Notes: generated by a model not told the origin, from the letters alone. A stretch of 64,000 nucleotides of DNA from Mycobacterium ostraviense (GCF_002705925.1 NZ_NKRE01000001.1:4419976-4483975), one strand, 5' to 3'. Positions 38,807 through 48,023 are shown, counted from the stretch's first letter. Made by a program: numbers and translations.

Positions 38807-39523
38807 CTACTTGACCGGTGGCGGCATCGGCGCGTACTTCGACGCCTCGACGACCCTGAAGGTCGCCTTCCTCATCGTGTCGTACTTATCGCTGGTAACG
38901 AAACCGAACATGTCCTTGCGGGTGGCTTGACCCGGCGCAAGCGCCTCCACGAAAGCGGTGTCGGCTGCGATGCGATTTCCGTTGGCATCCAAGGCTTCAA
39001 CGTCGACGCTGAAGGATGCGCTCTTATTGCTCTTGTTGCGAAGCGTCACAACCATCTTGCCGGGCTTGTACGGATCGTCATCGGTGACAAATCGACCGAA
39101 CTGCACGTCGAGATCGTTCCGCAGAATATCTTCCGTGCTCTGGCCCGTTATGGCCTTCCGTGAATCGCCTCGGTCCTTGAAGGAGTTGGCGATGACAACA
39201 ATCCAAAAGGTCCCCAGGATCAGTGCCAGCATGCAAAGGAGCGTGCCGGCAATGGCCATGGCTTTGCCCGCCCGGACTCCTTTGCTCGCCCTTACCACCG
39301 CGATGACGCCAAACGCAAGGCCCACAACGGCGAACGGGAAGGCCGCTATCCCGAGGCCGGGAACCAGCCCTAAACAAGAACCAAAGACGCCACACACAAG
39401 GGCAGTCACCGCCAAACCGTTGACTCTTTGTGGTTGCGGCGGGTGCTGCCAAGGACCGCGGGGGGGCAGTCCACCCGCTGCTCGGGCCTGTTGCCACTGT
39501 TGCGGTGGCGGTTGGCAAGACAT
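38807..39523 (-). CDS. DUF4190-like membrane protein with extracellular C-terminal domain
   Basis: 238 residues. A Pro/Gln-rich cytoplasmic N-terminus (MSCQPPPQQWQQ) precedes two or three hydrophobic helices (VNGLAVTALVCGVFGSCLGL, GIAAFPFAVVGLAFGVIAVV, AIAGTLLCMLALILGTFWIV). A soluble beta-rich domain of about 115 residues follows (PGKMVVTLRNKSNKSASFSV, VEALAPGQATRKDMFGF), similar to DUF4352-type immunoglobulin-like domains. ATG 39523 is preferred because GGGGTC lies before it; ATG 39547 adds eight residues. The function is unknown, and it is not part of the M. tuberculosis order here. Confidence 0.8.
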   Translation of the reverse strand: MSCQPPPQQWQQARAAGGLPPRGPWQHPPQPQRVNGLAVTALVCGVFGSCLGLVPGLGIAAFPFAVVGLAFGVIAVVRASKGVRAGKAMAIAGTLLCMLALILGTFWIVVIANSFKDRGDSRKAITGQSTEDILRNDLDVQFGRFVTDDDPYKPGKMVVTLRNKSNKSASFSVDVEALDANGNRIAADTAFVEALAPGQATRKDMFGFVTSDKYDTMRKATFRVVEASKYAPMPPPVK

Positions 39524-39732
39524 GCAGACCCCGATCGGTGAAAGCATCGTTGCTTATGGACGGAAAGCTAAGCCGCCGTGCCTGCGGCACCAGTAGTGCC
39601 GGAAGTCCCTGACCAGAAGCTAAATGGCCCTTTCCGAGCAGCAGGGCCAAGACGCGGCGAAGCCAGGCTCCGTAGCAGGACACGAGAACTGACGGTCGGC
39701 GGCGCGAACAGCAAACGCTCGCCGCTCACGCC

Positions 39733-39748
39733 GACAGTGATCACTGTC
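39733..39748. promoter_or_regulatory. 16-bp perfect palindrome upstream of deaD-like gene
   Basis: GACAGTGATCACTGTC is perfectly self-complementary and sits in the otherwise empty 420-bp gap between the divergent DUF4190-like and DeaD-like genes. It looks like an operator for a homodimeric regulator; no matching regulator is nearby. The rest of the gap (39524-39945) shows no gene. Confidence 0.4.
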
Positions 39749-39945
39749 AACGTGATTGTCTACTGGGCGGCCCGGGTGGCCGTGTTCCTGGCGAAAGTTC
39801 GTAAGGTGTCATCGATCGCCGAGGGGATCTGTGCAGACCCGAATCCGTCATCGAGATAACGAATCGCCGCGACCATTCCCCTTGGCAGCCGACCGGCCAC
39901 GTGCCGTACGGCATAGCGGTGGATCCCGGCTAAACTCCGTGTGAA

Positions 39946-41661
39946 ATGGTCACCCCGGACAACACGCCCGTCGCGTCTCCCGAAACCTTCGTCGACCTGC
40001 AGATCCATCCCTCGGTCCTGCGGGCGATCGCGGCTGTCGGCTACGAGTCGCCGACGGCCATCCAGGCCGCGACCATCCCGGCGCTGATGGCCGGCTCCGA
40101 CGTGGTGGGGCTGGCGCAGACCGGCACCGGCAAGACCGCCGCGTTCGCGATCCCTATCCTGTCCAAAATCGACGTCACCAGCACGGCGACCCAGGCGCTG
40201 ATTCTGGCGCCCACCCGGGAGCTGGCGCTGCAGGTCGCCGAGGCGTTCAGCCGCTACGGGGCGCATCTGCCCAAGCTCAACGTGCTGCCGATCTACGGCG
40301 GGTCGTCTTATGCCGTGCAGCTGGCCGGGCTGAGGCGCGGCGCGCAGATCATTGTCGGCACGCCCGGTCGAGTCATCGACCACCTGGAGCGCGGGACGCT
40401 GGACCTCTCCCGGGTGGACTACCTGGTGCTCGACGAGGCCGACGAGATGCTGGCCATGGGTTTCGCCGACGACGTCGAGCGCATCCTTTCTGACACCCCG
40501 GAATACAAACAGGTGGCCCTGTTTTCGGCGACCATGCCCCCGGCGATCCGCAAGATCACCACCAAGTACCTGCACGACCCCCTGGAAGTCACGTCCAAAG
40601 CGAAAACAGCCACCGCAGAGAACATTTCGCAGCGCTATATCCAGGTGGCCGGTCCGCGCAAGATGGACGCCCTCACCCGAGTCCTCGAGGTCGAGTCATT
40701 CGAGGCGATGATCGTCTTCGTCCGCACCAAGCAGGCGACCGAGGAGGTCGCCGAAAAGCTAAGGGCCCGAGGCTTTTCCGCGGCGGCCATCAACGGCGAC
40801 ATTCCGCAGCAGCAGCGCGAGCGAACGATCACGGCGCTGCGTGAAGGCGGCCCCAAGGGCATCGACATCCTGGTCGCCACCGACGTGGCGGCTCGCGGCC
40901 TCGACGTCGAACGCATATCGCATGTGCTCAACTACGACATCCCGCACGACACCGAGTCCTACGTGCACCGCATCGGGCGCACCGGCCGGGCCGGCCGTTC
41001 CGGAGCCGCGCTGTTGTTCGTCTCCCCGCGGGAACGCCACCTGCTCAAGGCGATCGAAAAAGCCACCCGGCAAACGATGACCGAGGCCGAGTTGCCCACC
41101 GTCGAGGACGTCAACGCCCAGCGGGTGGCTAACTTCTCCGATTCGATCACCGACGCGCTCGCAAAACCCGGAGTCGATCTGTTCCGCAAGCTGGTCGAGG
41201 ACTACGAACGCGAGCATGATGTCCCGATGGCCGACATCGCCGCGGCCTTGGCGTTGCAGTCGCGAGACGGCGAGGCATTCCTGCTGGCACCCGAACCACC
41301 ACCCGAGCGACGCGGCGAGACCAGGAAACCCGCAACTGACCAGCGTGCCGAAAGGCGAAGAAACGGCCCGCAGCTGAGCACGTACCGGATCTCGGTCGGC
41401 AAGCGCCACAAGATCGGTCCGGGCGCGATCGTCGGTGCGATTGCCAACGAAGGAGGGTTGCACCGCAGCGATTTCGGCCACATCAGCATTGGGGCGGACT
41501 TCTCGCTGGTGGAGCTGCCCGCCAAGCTGCCGCGCGCGACCCTCAAAAAGCTCGAAACCACCCGGATCTCGGGTGTGTTGATCGACCTGCGGCCGGAACG
41601 GCCAGCCGACAAGGCGCGCCGCTCCGACAGTGGCACGCCACGCCGGAAACGGGTCGAATGA
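39946..41661 (+). CDS. deaD: DEAD-box RNA helicase, DeaD/CsdA type
   Basis: 571 residues. All core motifs are present: Q motif region (YESPTAIQAATIPALM), Walker A AQTGTGKT (K at about 63), PTRELALQV, TPGRVIDHL, DEADEML, SAT in LFSATMPPA, ARGLDVERI and HRIGRTGRAG. The C-terminal 180 residues include a basic linker and a DbpA-like RNA-binding domain (RISVGKRHKIGPGAIVGAIA). It would unwind rRNA or mRNA structures, as in ribosome assembly in the cold. ATG 39946. The stop overlaps the acyltransferase start by four bases. Confidence 0.93.
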   Translation: MVTPDNTPVASPETFVDLQIHPSVLRAIAAVGYESPTAIQAATIPALMAGSDVVGLAQTGTGKTAAFAIPILSKIDVTSTATQALILAPTRELALQVAEAFSRYGAHLPKLNVLPIYGGSSYAVQLAGLRRGAQIIVGTPGRVIDHLERGTLDLSRVDYLVLDEADEMLAMGFADDVERILSDTPEYKQVALFSATMPPAIRKITTKYLHDPLEVTSKAKTATAENISQRYIQVAGPRKMDALTRVLEVESFEAMIVFVRTKQATEEVAEKLRARGFSAAAINGDIPQQQRERTITALREGGPKGIDILVATDVAARGLDVERISHVLNYDIPHDTESYVHRIGRTGRAGRSGAALLFVSPRERHLLKAIEKATRQTMTEAELPTVEDVNAQRVANFSDSITDALAKPGVDLFRKLVEDYEREHDVPMADIAAALALQSRDGEAFLLAPEPPPERRGETRKPATDQRAERRRNGPQLSTYRISVGKRHKIGPGAIVGAIANEGGLHRSDFGHISIGADFSLVELPAKLPRATLKKLETTRISGVLIDLRPERPADKARRSDSGTPRRKRVE

Positions 41662-42797
41662 CCCTGTCCAAAGCCGAGGACGACCAAGGCGGACTCGAGC
41701 AGATCTCACACGTGGACCGCGTCGCGTCGCTGACCGGAATCCGGGCAGTCGCGGCCCTTTTGGTGGTCGGCACCCACGCGGCCTACACCACCGGCAAGTA
41801 CACCCACGGCTATTGGGGCCTGGTGTCGTCCCGGATGGAGATCGGCGTGCCGATCTTCTTCGTGCTGTCCGGCTACCTGCTGTTCCGTCCCTGGGTGCGC
41901 TCCGCCGCCACCGACGGCCCGCCACCGTCGCTGAGCCGCTATGCCTGGCATCGGGTCCGGCGGATCATGCCGGCCTACGTCGTCGTCGTGCTGATCGCCT
42001 ACGTGATCTATCACTTCCGCACCGCCGGACCCAACCCCGGGCACAGCTGGATGGGGCTGGTGCGCAACCTGACGCTGACCCAGATCTACACCGACGGCTA
42101 TCTCGGTTCCTATCTGCATCAGGGGCTGACCCAGATGTGGAGCCTGGCGGTGGAGGCAGCCTTCTACGTGGCCCTGCCGTTCCTGGCCTACGTGCTCCTC
42201 GTGCTGGTCGGCCGGCGGCGCTGGCAGCCCAAGTTGATGGTCGGGGCGCTGGCGGGAATGGCGACCATCACACCTCTGTGGTTGGTCCTGATACACACCG
42301 TTGGCTGGTTTCCCGACGGTGCTCGCCTCTGGTTGCCCAGTTACCTGGCCTGGTTTCTCGGCGGCATGATGCTGACCGTCTTGCAGGCGATGGGAGTGCG
42401 CTGTTACGCGTTTGCCGCACTGCCGTTGGCCGTCATTTGCTATTTCATCGCCTCCACACCGATCGCCGGCGCGCCCACGACATCGCCGTCGGCGGTGACC
42501 GAAGCAGTGGTCAAGGCGTGCTTCTACGCCGTGATCGCAACGCTGGCGGTGGCACCGCTGGCCCTTGGCGATCAGGGCTGGTACTCGCGGCTGTTGGCCA
42601 GCCGACCAATGGTGTGGCTTGGTGAGATCTCCTACGAGATCTTCCTGGTCCACCTGGTGACCATGGAATTCGCCATGGTTCACGTGGTCCGCTACCGGGT
42701 ATACACCGGATCGATGCTGAACCTGTTCATCGCGACGATGGTGGTGACCATCCCGGTGGCCTGGCTGCTGCACCGGTTTACCCGAGTCAAGACGTAG
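41658..42797 (+). CDS. Acyltransferase family 3 membrane protein (Rv1254-like)
   Basis: 379-residue integral membrane O-acyltransferase with about ten helices. The family signature near the N-terminus is present (LTGIRAVAALLVVGTHAAYT, with the active His), followed by the loop SRYAWHRVRRIMPAY. There is no SGNH hydrolase extension. It would transfer an acyl group to a cell-envelope glycan or lipid; the acceptor is unknown. ATG 41658 overlaps the deaD stop (ATGA), so the two are co-translated. Confidence 0.9.
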   Translation: MTLSKAEDDQGGLEQISHVDRVASLTGIRAVAALLVVGTHAAYTTGKYTHGYWGLVSSRMEIGVPIFFVLSGYLLFRPWVRSAATDGPPPSLSRYAWHRVRRIMPAYVVVVLIAYVIYHFRTAGPNPGHSWMGLVRNLTLTQIYTDGYLGSYLHQGLTQMWSLAVEAAFYVALPFLAYVLLVLVGRRRWQPKLMVGALAGMATITPLWLVLIHTVGWFPDGARLWLPSYLAWFLGGMMLTVLQAMGVRCYAFAALPLAVICYFIASTPIAGAPTTSPSAVTEAVVKACFYAVIATLAVAPLALGDQGWYSRLLASRPMVWLGEISYEIFLVHLVTMEFAMVHVVRYRVYTGSMLNLFIATMVVTIPVAWLLHRFTRVKT

Positions 42798-42825
42798 CTC
42801 CGGCACCGTCCGGTCGTTCAGCATT

Positions 42826-42844
42826 TTAGGTTACCCTGCCCTAA
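42826..42844 (+). promoter_or_regulatory. IdeR iron box
   Basis: TTAGGTTACCCTGCCCTAA matches the mycobacterial IdeR consensus TTAGGTTAGGCTAACCTAA at 15 of 19 positions, with both outer arms conserved. It ends 36 bp before the ATG of a siderophore-interacting reductase, where IdeR-Fe2+ would repress transcription. Confidence 0.8.
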
Positions 42845-42880
42845 ATTGATGCGAATGCGACGAAGGAACAACAACGACTC

Positions 42881-43597
42881 ATGACCGAACACAAGGCATC
42901 ACGGGGCTGGCAGGGTGCGGTGTTGAAGCTCATGCGCGCCGGGGACTACCGGCTGACGGTGACCGGCTGGCGCGAGATCAGCCCCCACTACCTGCGGTTG
43001 AGCTTCGACGACGGCGGAATGTTGGGTGAACATGCCGTGCATCCGACCATGTGGATCCGGATGTGGTTCTCCGATGGCGACAAGTCGCACCAGCGCGGTT
43101 ACACGCTGGTCGACCCCGATCCGGCTGCGGGTGCATTCGACGTCGAGTTCGCCCTGCATGAGGGCATCGCGTCGGACTGGGCACGCAACGCGCAACCCGG
43201 CGACACCATCGAGGCGACGGTGCTGGGCAGCAAGTTCGCCATCCCAGATCCGCCACCCGGCGGCTACGTCATCGTCGGCGACACCGCGTCACTGCCGGCG
43301 ATCAACTCCTTGCTCGAATCGATCGGCGACGCCCCCGCGCGAGTGTTTCTCGAGGCCGGCTACGACGAGGACAAATCGCTACCGGTCGCCCGCACCGACG
43401 ACGTCACGTGGGTGGATCGCAAGGACGACGGCAACGCGCTGCTCGAGACGGTGCGCGGAGCGGCGTTCGACGCGGGCGATCACTTCGGCTGGGTTGCCAG
43501 CAGCACCCGCACCACCCGCTCGGTCGCAAAGGCGCTGCGTGAGGACTTCGGTATTCCGCGCAAATCCATTAAGGCACAAGCTTATTGGATGGCCTGA
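42881..43597 (+). CDS. Siderophore-interacting FAD reductase (SIP/ViuB type)
   Basis: 238 residues. An N-terminal FAD-binding barrel (RLTVTGWREISPHYLRLSF, flavin motif QRGYTLVD) is followed by the SIP NAD(P)-binding domain (GYVIVGDTASLPAINSLLES, WVASSTRTTRSVAKALRED) ending AQAYWMA. These enzymes reduce ferric siderophore to release iron in the cytosol. An IdeR box lies just upstream, so expression should rise when iron is low. GAAGGA lies about 15 bases before ATG 42881. The gene is inserted between the Rv1254-like and Rv1255c-like genes and is not in the M. tuberculosis order. Confidence 0.92.
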   Translation: MTEHKASRGWQGAVLKLMRAGDYRLTVTGWREISPHYLRLSFDDGGMLGEHAVHPTMWIRMWFSDGDKSHQRGYTLVDPDPAAGAFDVEFALHEGIASDWARNAQPGDTIEATVLGSKFAIPDPPPGGYVIVGDTASLPAINSLLESIGDAPARVFLEAGYDEDKSLPVARTDDVTWVDRKDDGNALLETVRGAAFDAGDHFGWVASSTRTTRSVAKALREDFGIPRKSIKAQAYWMA

Positions 43598-43662
43598 CCG
43601 GCGAAGTGGCCGTAACGAAGCTGCGGATCACCTGCGCTAGCTAGGGCCGAAATCGCCCGCTA

Positions 43663-45366
43663 TTACCCCGACTGGCCGGTATTGCCCGGCGCGCCGGCGG
43701 CGCCGTCGGCGCCGGTGTTGCCCGCGACACCGTCGATACCGTTGGCTTGGCCGCCTACGCCATGGGCTCCGCCGCTGCCACCGGCGCCGCCAGCTCCACC
43801 GGTGCCGCCGACTCCCGCGGTACCGCCTTCGCCGGAGCCGCCCGATTGGCCGAACAATCCGTGCCCGCCGCCCTTGCCGCCGTTGCCGCCATCGCCTCCG
43901 ACACCGCCGATGCCGCCGGTGCCGCCAGCACCGCCGACGCCGCCATTGCCGCCGAAGTCACCGGTAAAGATTTGACTCGTATTCCCACCGCCGCCGCCGT
44001 TGCCGCCGGGTCCGCCCGCACCGCCGGCGCCGCCCATGCCGCCAGCGCCACCTAGACCACCCATGCCACCGTCGCCGACCAGCAGCCCACCCCGGCCGCC
44101 GGCGCCGCCGACACCGCCGGTGCCGCCGAGGCCGCCTTGCGCGCCGGCGCCGCCGGCACCGCCGGCGCCGCCGTTACCGCCGACTGTGAAAGGGGTTCCG
44201 CCGCCGCCCCCGTCGCCGCCGGCGCCCCCAGCAGCGCCAATACCGCCGGTGCCGCCGGTGCCGCCGTCACCGGACACACCCAGGGTCCCGCCGGCGGCCG
44301 TCCCGCCGCTGCCGCCGTCGCCGCCTGGGGCGCCGGCCCCGCCGGCACCTCCAGCACCGCCGTTGCCGCCGAAACTCGTGGTGTTGATCGACGTACCTGT
44401 GGCAGCGCCGCCGTTGCCGCCGTTTCCACCGGGTGCTCCGATGCCGCCGATGCCTCCATTACCGCCGTTTCCCGCGGTGATTGTCCCGCTGGAAAACTGC
44501 CCATTGCCCCCGTTGCCGCCGGTGCCCCCGGCGATCCGGGGAGTGCCGTCGGCGCCCGCGCCGCCGTCGGTCCCATCGCCGTTCGCGTTGCTGGGACCGT
44601 GAGCGCCGCTGGCCGCTATGCCTGCCTGATCGACGCCGGGGGCGACGCCGGTAGCCCCGGTCGCGCCGGCGCCGCCGTTGCCACCTGCACCGCCGGCGCC
44701 CCACAAGCCAGCGTTGCCTCCGGCACCACCGTATCCGCCGCTGCCTCCGGCGGTAAGGGCGTTGCCTCCGGCGCCGCCGGCGCCGCCGTTGCCGTACAGC
44801 AGCCCACCGGCTCCGCCGTGACCGCCCGGCTGGCCGGGCGCGCCGGTTCCTCCGATCCCACCGTTGCCAATCAGCCCGGCATCACCGCCGGCTCCCCCAG
44901 CTTGACCGGTCCCGCCGGCCGTTCCGTTGCCACCATTTCCATACAGCAGACCGCCGGCTCCACCGGCCTGGCCCGGTGCGGATCCGTTGGCGCCGTTGCC
45001 GATCAGCGGCCGCCCGAGCAGTGCCTGGGTCGGCGCGTTGACCAGGGCCAGCACGTCCTGCTCGATGGTCTGCAAGGGCGAAACATTGGCCGCCTCGGCA
45101 CTTGCGTAGGAGCCTGCGGCTGCGCTCAAGGCCTGCACGAACTGGTTGTGAAACGCCGCCGCCTGGACGCTGAGCGTCTGATAGGCCTGGCCATGCAGGG
45201 AAAACAGCGACGCCACCGCCGCCGAGACTTCATCGGCACCCGCAGCCAACAGTGCTGTTGTCGGGGTTGCTGCCGCCGCATTTGTCGAACGCAGCGACGA
45301 ACCGATACCTACGAGATCAGCTGCTGCCGCCGCCAGTGCTTCCGGGCTAGCCAACACGAACGACAT
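43663..45366 (-). CDS. PE_PGRS family protein
   Basis: 567 residues. The PE domain covers about 1-95 (MSFVLASPEALAAAAADLVG, then LFSLHGQAYQTLSVQAAAFH). A linker with the GRPLIGNG motif (QALLGRPLIGNG) leads into about 430 residues of GGAGG/GGNGG repeats, with the short C-terminus APGNTGQSG. Such proteins are exported by ESX-5 to the mycobacterial surface. ATG 45366 follows AAAGGGGATC. The repeat DNA is G/C-biased on one strand, so assembly errors and strain variation are likely here. Confidence 0.92.
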   Translation of the reverse strand: MSFVLASPEALAAAAADLVGIGSSLRSTNAAAATPTTALLAAGADEVSAAVASLFSLHGQAYQTLSVQAAAFHNQFVQALSAAAGSYASAEAANVSPLQTIEQDVLALVNAPTQALLGRPLIGNGANGSAPGQAGGAGGLLYGNGGNGTAGGTGQAGGAGGDAGLIGNGGIGGTGAPGQPGGHGGAGGLLYGNGGAGGAGGNALTAGGSGGYGGAGGNAGLWGAGGAGGNGGAGATGATGVAPGVDQAGIAASGAHGPSNANGDGTDGGAGADGTPRIAGGTGGNGGNGQFSSGTITAGNGGNGGIGGIGAPGGNGGNGGAATGTSINTTSFGGNGGAGGAGGAGAPGGDGGSGGTAAGGTLGVSGDGGTGGTGGIGAAGGAGGDGGGGGTPFTVGGNGGAGGAGGAGAQGGLGGTGGVGGAGGRGGLLVGDGGMGGLGGAGGMGGAGGAGGPGGNGGGGGNTSQIFTGDFGGNGGVGGAGGTGGIGGVGGDGGNGGKGGGHGLFGQSGGSGEGGTAGVGGTGGAGGAGGSGGAHGVGGQANGIDGVAGNTGADGAAGAPGNTGQSG

Positions 45367-45529
45367 CTTCGATCCCCTTTGAGCGAGTGGGGTTTGGCTA
45401 CCGAGCCAGTACTCCACTGATCACCTTCGCCCGATTGGGGCCGCAGCGCCCTCGGCCTAAAGGTGGGTTTGAAGGATGAAATTTCCTCCCCTTATTGGAG
45501 GAGGACAACGCAGCCGTCAGCTCCGAGAA

Positions 45530-46047
45530 GGAAGGCAACGAGCCCGCGCCGCCAATCGATCGGATCCGGACCGACGGGTCATGTCAGGCCCCGATTGCGT
45601 GGCTAACCGCTTCACCCAACCTCGCCGGACCCGTCGTTGATGCTGGCCCGCCGTCGCCTCCTTTGAGGTCGGCCATACCCGAGCCCGCGCACCGCCGTCG
45701 CCCAGCACCGCCCGCCGGGCGCGCCGCTAGCGGTCAGCGGGCGCCCGAGCAGTATCTGGGTCGGGCGTTAAACAGGCTCAGCACGTCCTGCCCGATGCTG
45801 TGCTGCGGCAGCGCTCGCGGATTGCACGAACTGGTTGTGAAACGCTGCCGCTTCGACGCACCGCACTTAGCGCCTGATAGCCCCGGCAATGCCGGGAAAC
45901 GGCTACGCGATTGGCGCCGACACTTCGTCGGTACCAGAGCCAGTATCGGTGCGGTAGGAGCAGCCTGAGTCTGAATCCGTGGATGAGCCGATGTTGGCCA
46001 TTCGCCGCCGCCGGCATCTTGTCCGGCGCTGCCGTCACAAACGACAT
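45530..46047 (-). pseudogene. Decayed second PE_PGRS gene
   Basis: The DNA keeps clear similarity to the intact PE_PGRS gene nearby: ATG 46047 starts MSFVTAAPDKMPAAA, about 45810-45850 matches the segment coding HNQFVQALSAA (GCACGAACTGGTTGTGAAACGC), and 45725-45800 matches the GRPL.. QALL ..VLALVNA linker. Deletions and frameshifts interrupt the frame, and the PGRS part is eroded to a short Gly/Arg-rich stretch. It sits directly upstream of the intact gene on the same strand, suggesting tandem duplication followed by loss. Confidence 0.7.
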
Positions 46048-46082
46048 CGCTGGCCTACCACCTGGTCGGGGGACCCGGGAGG

Positions 46083-46736
46083 TCAAGGGATGCTACGCGA
46101 GCGGTACAGCCAGTTAGACGATTTCACTCGATCCTCGCGGCTTGTCGCGCGGTGACTATGGGAGGCCGATACCGGAGCCACGACCGGGACGACGAAGTCT
46201 TCGATCATTGCCCGCTCGTCGGCTTCGTCCTGTCCGGGGAACAGCAGTAGCGAGGTGATCACGCGGACCGCCCAACGGGCTCGGCGGTCGACGGCGGCGT
46301 GGTCACCGGAGCCTAGTGAATGCAGGAACGCTGCGGCCAGGGCGGTGATCACCTCAGACTGTCCGGCCAACTCGCCACCGATCGGCGGGCGGCTCGCAGC
46401 GAACCACGCCGCCAGTGCGGGGCTTTCGCGAACCATCCGCAACGTCGCGGTAATGCTCGCGACCAGCCGCTCGCGTGGATCGTCGACGTCGTGGATCTCC
46501 TGCATGATCTCGCGAGCGACCCGACGGGTCTCGCGGTGCACATACGCGGTTCGCAGCGCCTCGCGACTCTCGAAGTAGCGGTACAGCGTCGCGCGCGAAC
46601 AGCCTGCCGCCCTGGCGATTTCATTCATCCCGATCGATGCCGGGTCATGCTGGGTGTAGAGCTGCGCGGCGGCGTCGAGGATGCGGTCCGCGGCTACCTC
46701 GGTGCGACGCTCGGCCAGCCAGTCGGTCCCGGCCAT
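46083..46736 (-). CDS. TetR-family regulator next to cyp130 (Rv1255c-like)
   Basis: 217 residues with an N-terminal helix-turn-helix (IGMNEIARAAGCSRATLYRY, about 35-55) and a helical C-terminal domain. The ATG at 46736 overlaps the stop of cyp130 by one base (TGATG), so the regulator is translated with the P450 it probably controls. A palindrome covering the cyp130 start region is the likely operator. The C-terminal 25 residues (SHSHRATSRED onwards) are basic and extend beyond the usual TetR fold, perhaps by recent loss of an earlier stop. Confidence 0.9.
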   Translation of the reverse strand: MAGTDWLAERRTEVAADRILDAAAQLYTQHDPASIGMNEIARAAGCSRATLYRYFESREALRTAYVHRETRRVAREIMQEIHDVDDPRERLVASITATLRMVRESPALAAWFAASRPPIGGELAGQSEVITALAAAFLHSLGSGDHAAVDRRARWAVRVITSLLLFPGQDEADERAMIEDFVVPVVAPVSASHSHRATSREDRVKSSNWLYRSRSIP

Positions 46737-47977
46737 CAGGACTTCACTTCAAACGGCACCGACAGCGGACGCCGGACGTAACTGCCGCCGGACCACACGA
46801 TGGCTGACTCATCGATCCCGAAGTCCGGACAGCGGGCCAGCAGCTCGGTCAGCGCGACGCGCGATTGCATACGTGCCGCGGCGGCGCCCAGGCAGTGGTG
46901 TGCGCCGTGACTGAAGGTCAAGATGTTGCGCGGGCACCGGGTCACGTCGAATTCGCCTGCGTCCGGCCCATATTGGCGCTCGTCACGATTGGCCGAGCCG
47001 TAGAGCAACAGCACCCGTCGCCCCGCGGGGATGGTGGTATCGCCGATCGTCACGTCATCGGTCACCGTGCGAGCCAGGCCCTGCACGGGCGACGTGAGCC
47101 GCAGTAGTTCCTCGACGGCGTCGGGTATGCGGTCGGGGTTGTCGGCTAGCAGCCGACGCTGGTCTGGACGCTCGTGCAGCAGCGGCATCGAGCCGCCGAG
47201 CATTCCGGTGACGGTGTCGTTGCCTCCGGTGACCATGGTGAACGTAAAGGCAAGTATCGAAAGCGTGCCGGCGATGTCGCCGTCTGCCCCGACCCCGGCG
47301 GCGACCAGGTGTGAAATCGTGTCGTCCCCGGGTTCGGTTCGGCGACGCTCGATCAATCCGGTGAAGTAGGCCATCATCGAGCCGACCGCATCGCCGACCG
47401 TTTCCAGTGCGCCGGCGATGCCGCCTTCGGCGGTGTTGGCCGCGACGATGGCTTGGGTCCAGCCGTCGAACTGGGCCCGATCCTCTTCGGGAACCCCGAG
47501 ATAGTGCGCCACCACCATCGACGGCAGGGGTTTGAACAACTCGGCGGCAATGTCGCCGCCACCGGCGGCGCGCAACCTCTCGATGCGCTCGACGACGAAC
47601 TCGCGCACCTTGGGCTCGACCGCCTCAACCTGGCGTGGGGTGAAACCGCGCGACACCAGCTTGCGAAACTCGGTGTGTACCGGCGGGTCCTGCATCACCA
47701 TCGGCGGGTTGTCTTGCAGCCCAATCATTTCCAGCTCACCGTAGTTGACCGTCAAACCCTGGGCGGAGGAGAACGTCTGGTGGTCGCGGGCCGCTGCCCA
47801 CACGTCGGCATGCCGGGACAGCACGTAGTAGTCATGGTCCGGACGCCCCGGCGGGACGACGTGGTGCACGGGGTCGTGGTCACGCAGGGCCCGGTACATC
47901 GGCCAGGGATTTGGCCAGGTTTCAGCGGTGGCGAGCAGAAAAACCGGCGGTGCATCGTGAGACATAATAGCTGTCAT
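46736..47977 (-). CDS. cyp130: Cytochrome P450 CYP130
   Basis: 413-residue soluble P450. The I-helix motif is VTGGNDTVTG, the ExxR motif EELLR, and the haem loop FSHGAHHCLGAA with the axial Cys. The sequence is very close to M. tuberculosis CYP130, for which azole binding but no firm natural substrate is known. ATG 47977 (MTAIMSHDAP) is used; ATG 47965 is also possible, and the palindrome spans both. It is the first gene of the cyp130-tetR pair. Confidence 0.94.
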   Translation of the reverse strand: MTAIMSHDAPPVFLLATAETWPNPWPMYRALRDHDPVHHVVPPGRPDHDYYVLSRHADVWAAARDHQTFSSAQGLTVNYGELEMIGLQDNPPMVMQDPPVHTEFRKLVSRGFTPRQVEAVEPKVREFVVERIERLRAAGGGDIAAELFKPLPSMVVAHYLGVPEEDRAQFDGWTQAIVAANTAEGGIAGALETVGDAVGSMMAYFTGLIERRRTEPGDDTISHLVAAGVGADGDIAGTLSILAFTFTMVTGGNDTVTGMLGGSMPLLHERPDQRRLLADNPDRIPDAVEELLRLTSPVQGLARTVTDDVTIGDTTIPAGRRVLLLYGSANRDERQYGPDAGEFDVTRCPRNILTFSHGAHHCLGAAAARMQSRVALTELLARCPDFGIDESAIVWSGGSYVRRPLSVPFEVKS

Positions 47978-48000
47978 GTCTCATTGATACGACAGGTATC
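47958..48000. promoter_or_regulatory. Palindromes at cyp130 start, likely TetR operator
   Basis: TGAGACAT (47958-47965) and ATGTCTCA (47976-47983) form a perfect 8-bp inverted repeat over the two possible start codons. A second dyad GATAC-GACAG-GTATC (47986-48000) lies right next to it on the promoter side. Binding by the co-transcribed TetR protein would block initiation. Confidence 0.6.
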
Positions 48001-48023
48001 GGCCGTATGTCAACAGTGCCGCA

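Noticed and set aside
43700..45300. Regularly spaced repeats that could suggest a CRISPR array
   Set aside because: They are the Gly-Gly-x codon repeats of the PE_PGRS gene; there are no constant direct repeats with unique spacers and no cas genes.
45495..45968. 157-codon plus-strand frame upstream of the TetR gene
   Set aside because: Antisense to the decayed PE_PGRS gene; no motif.
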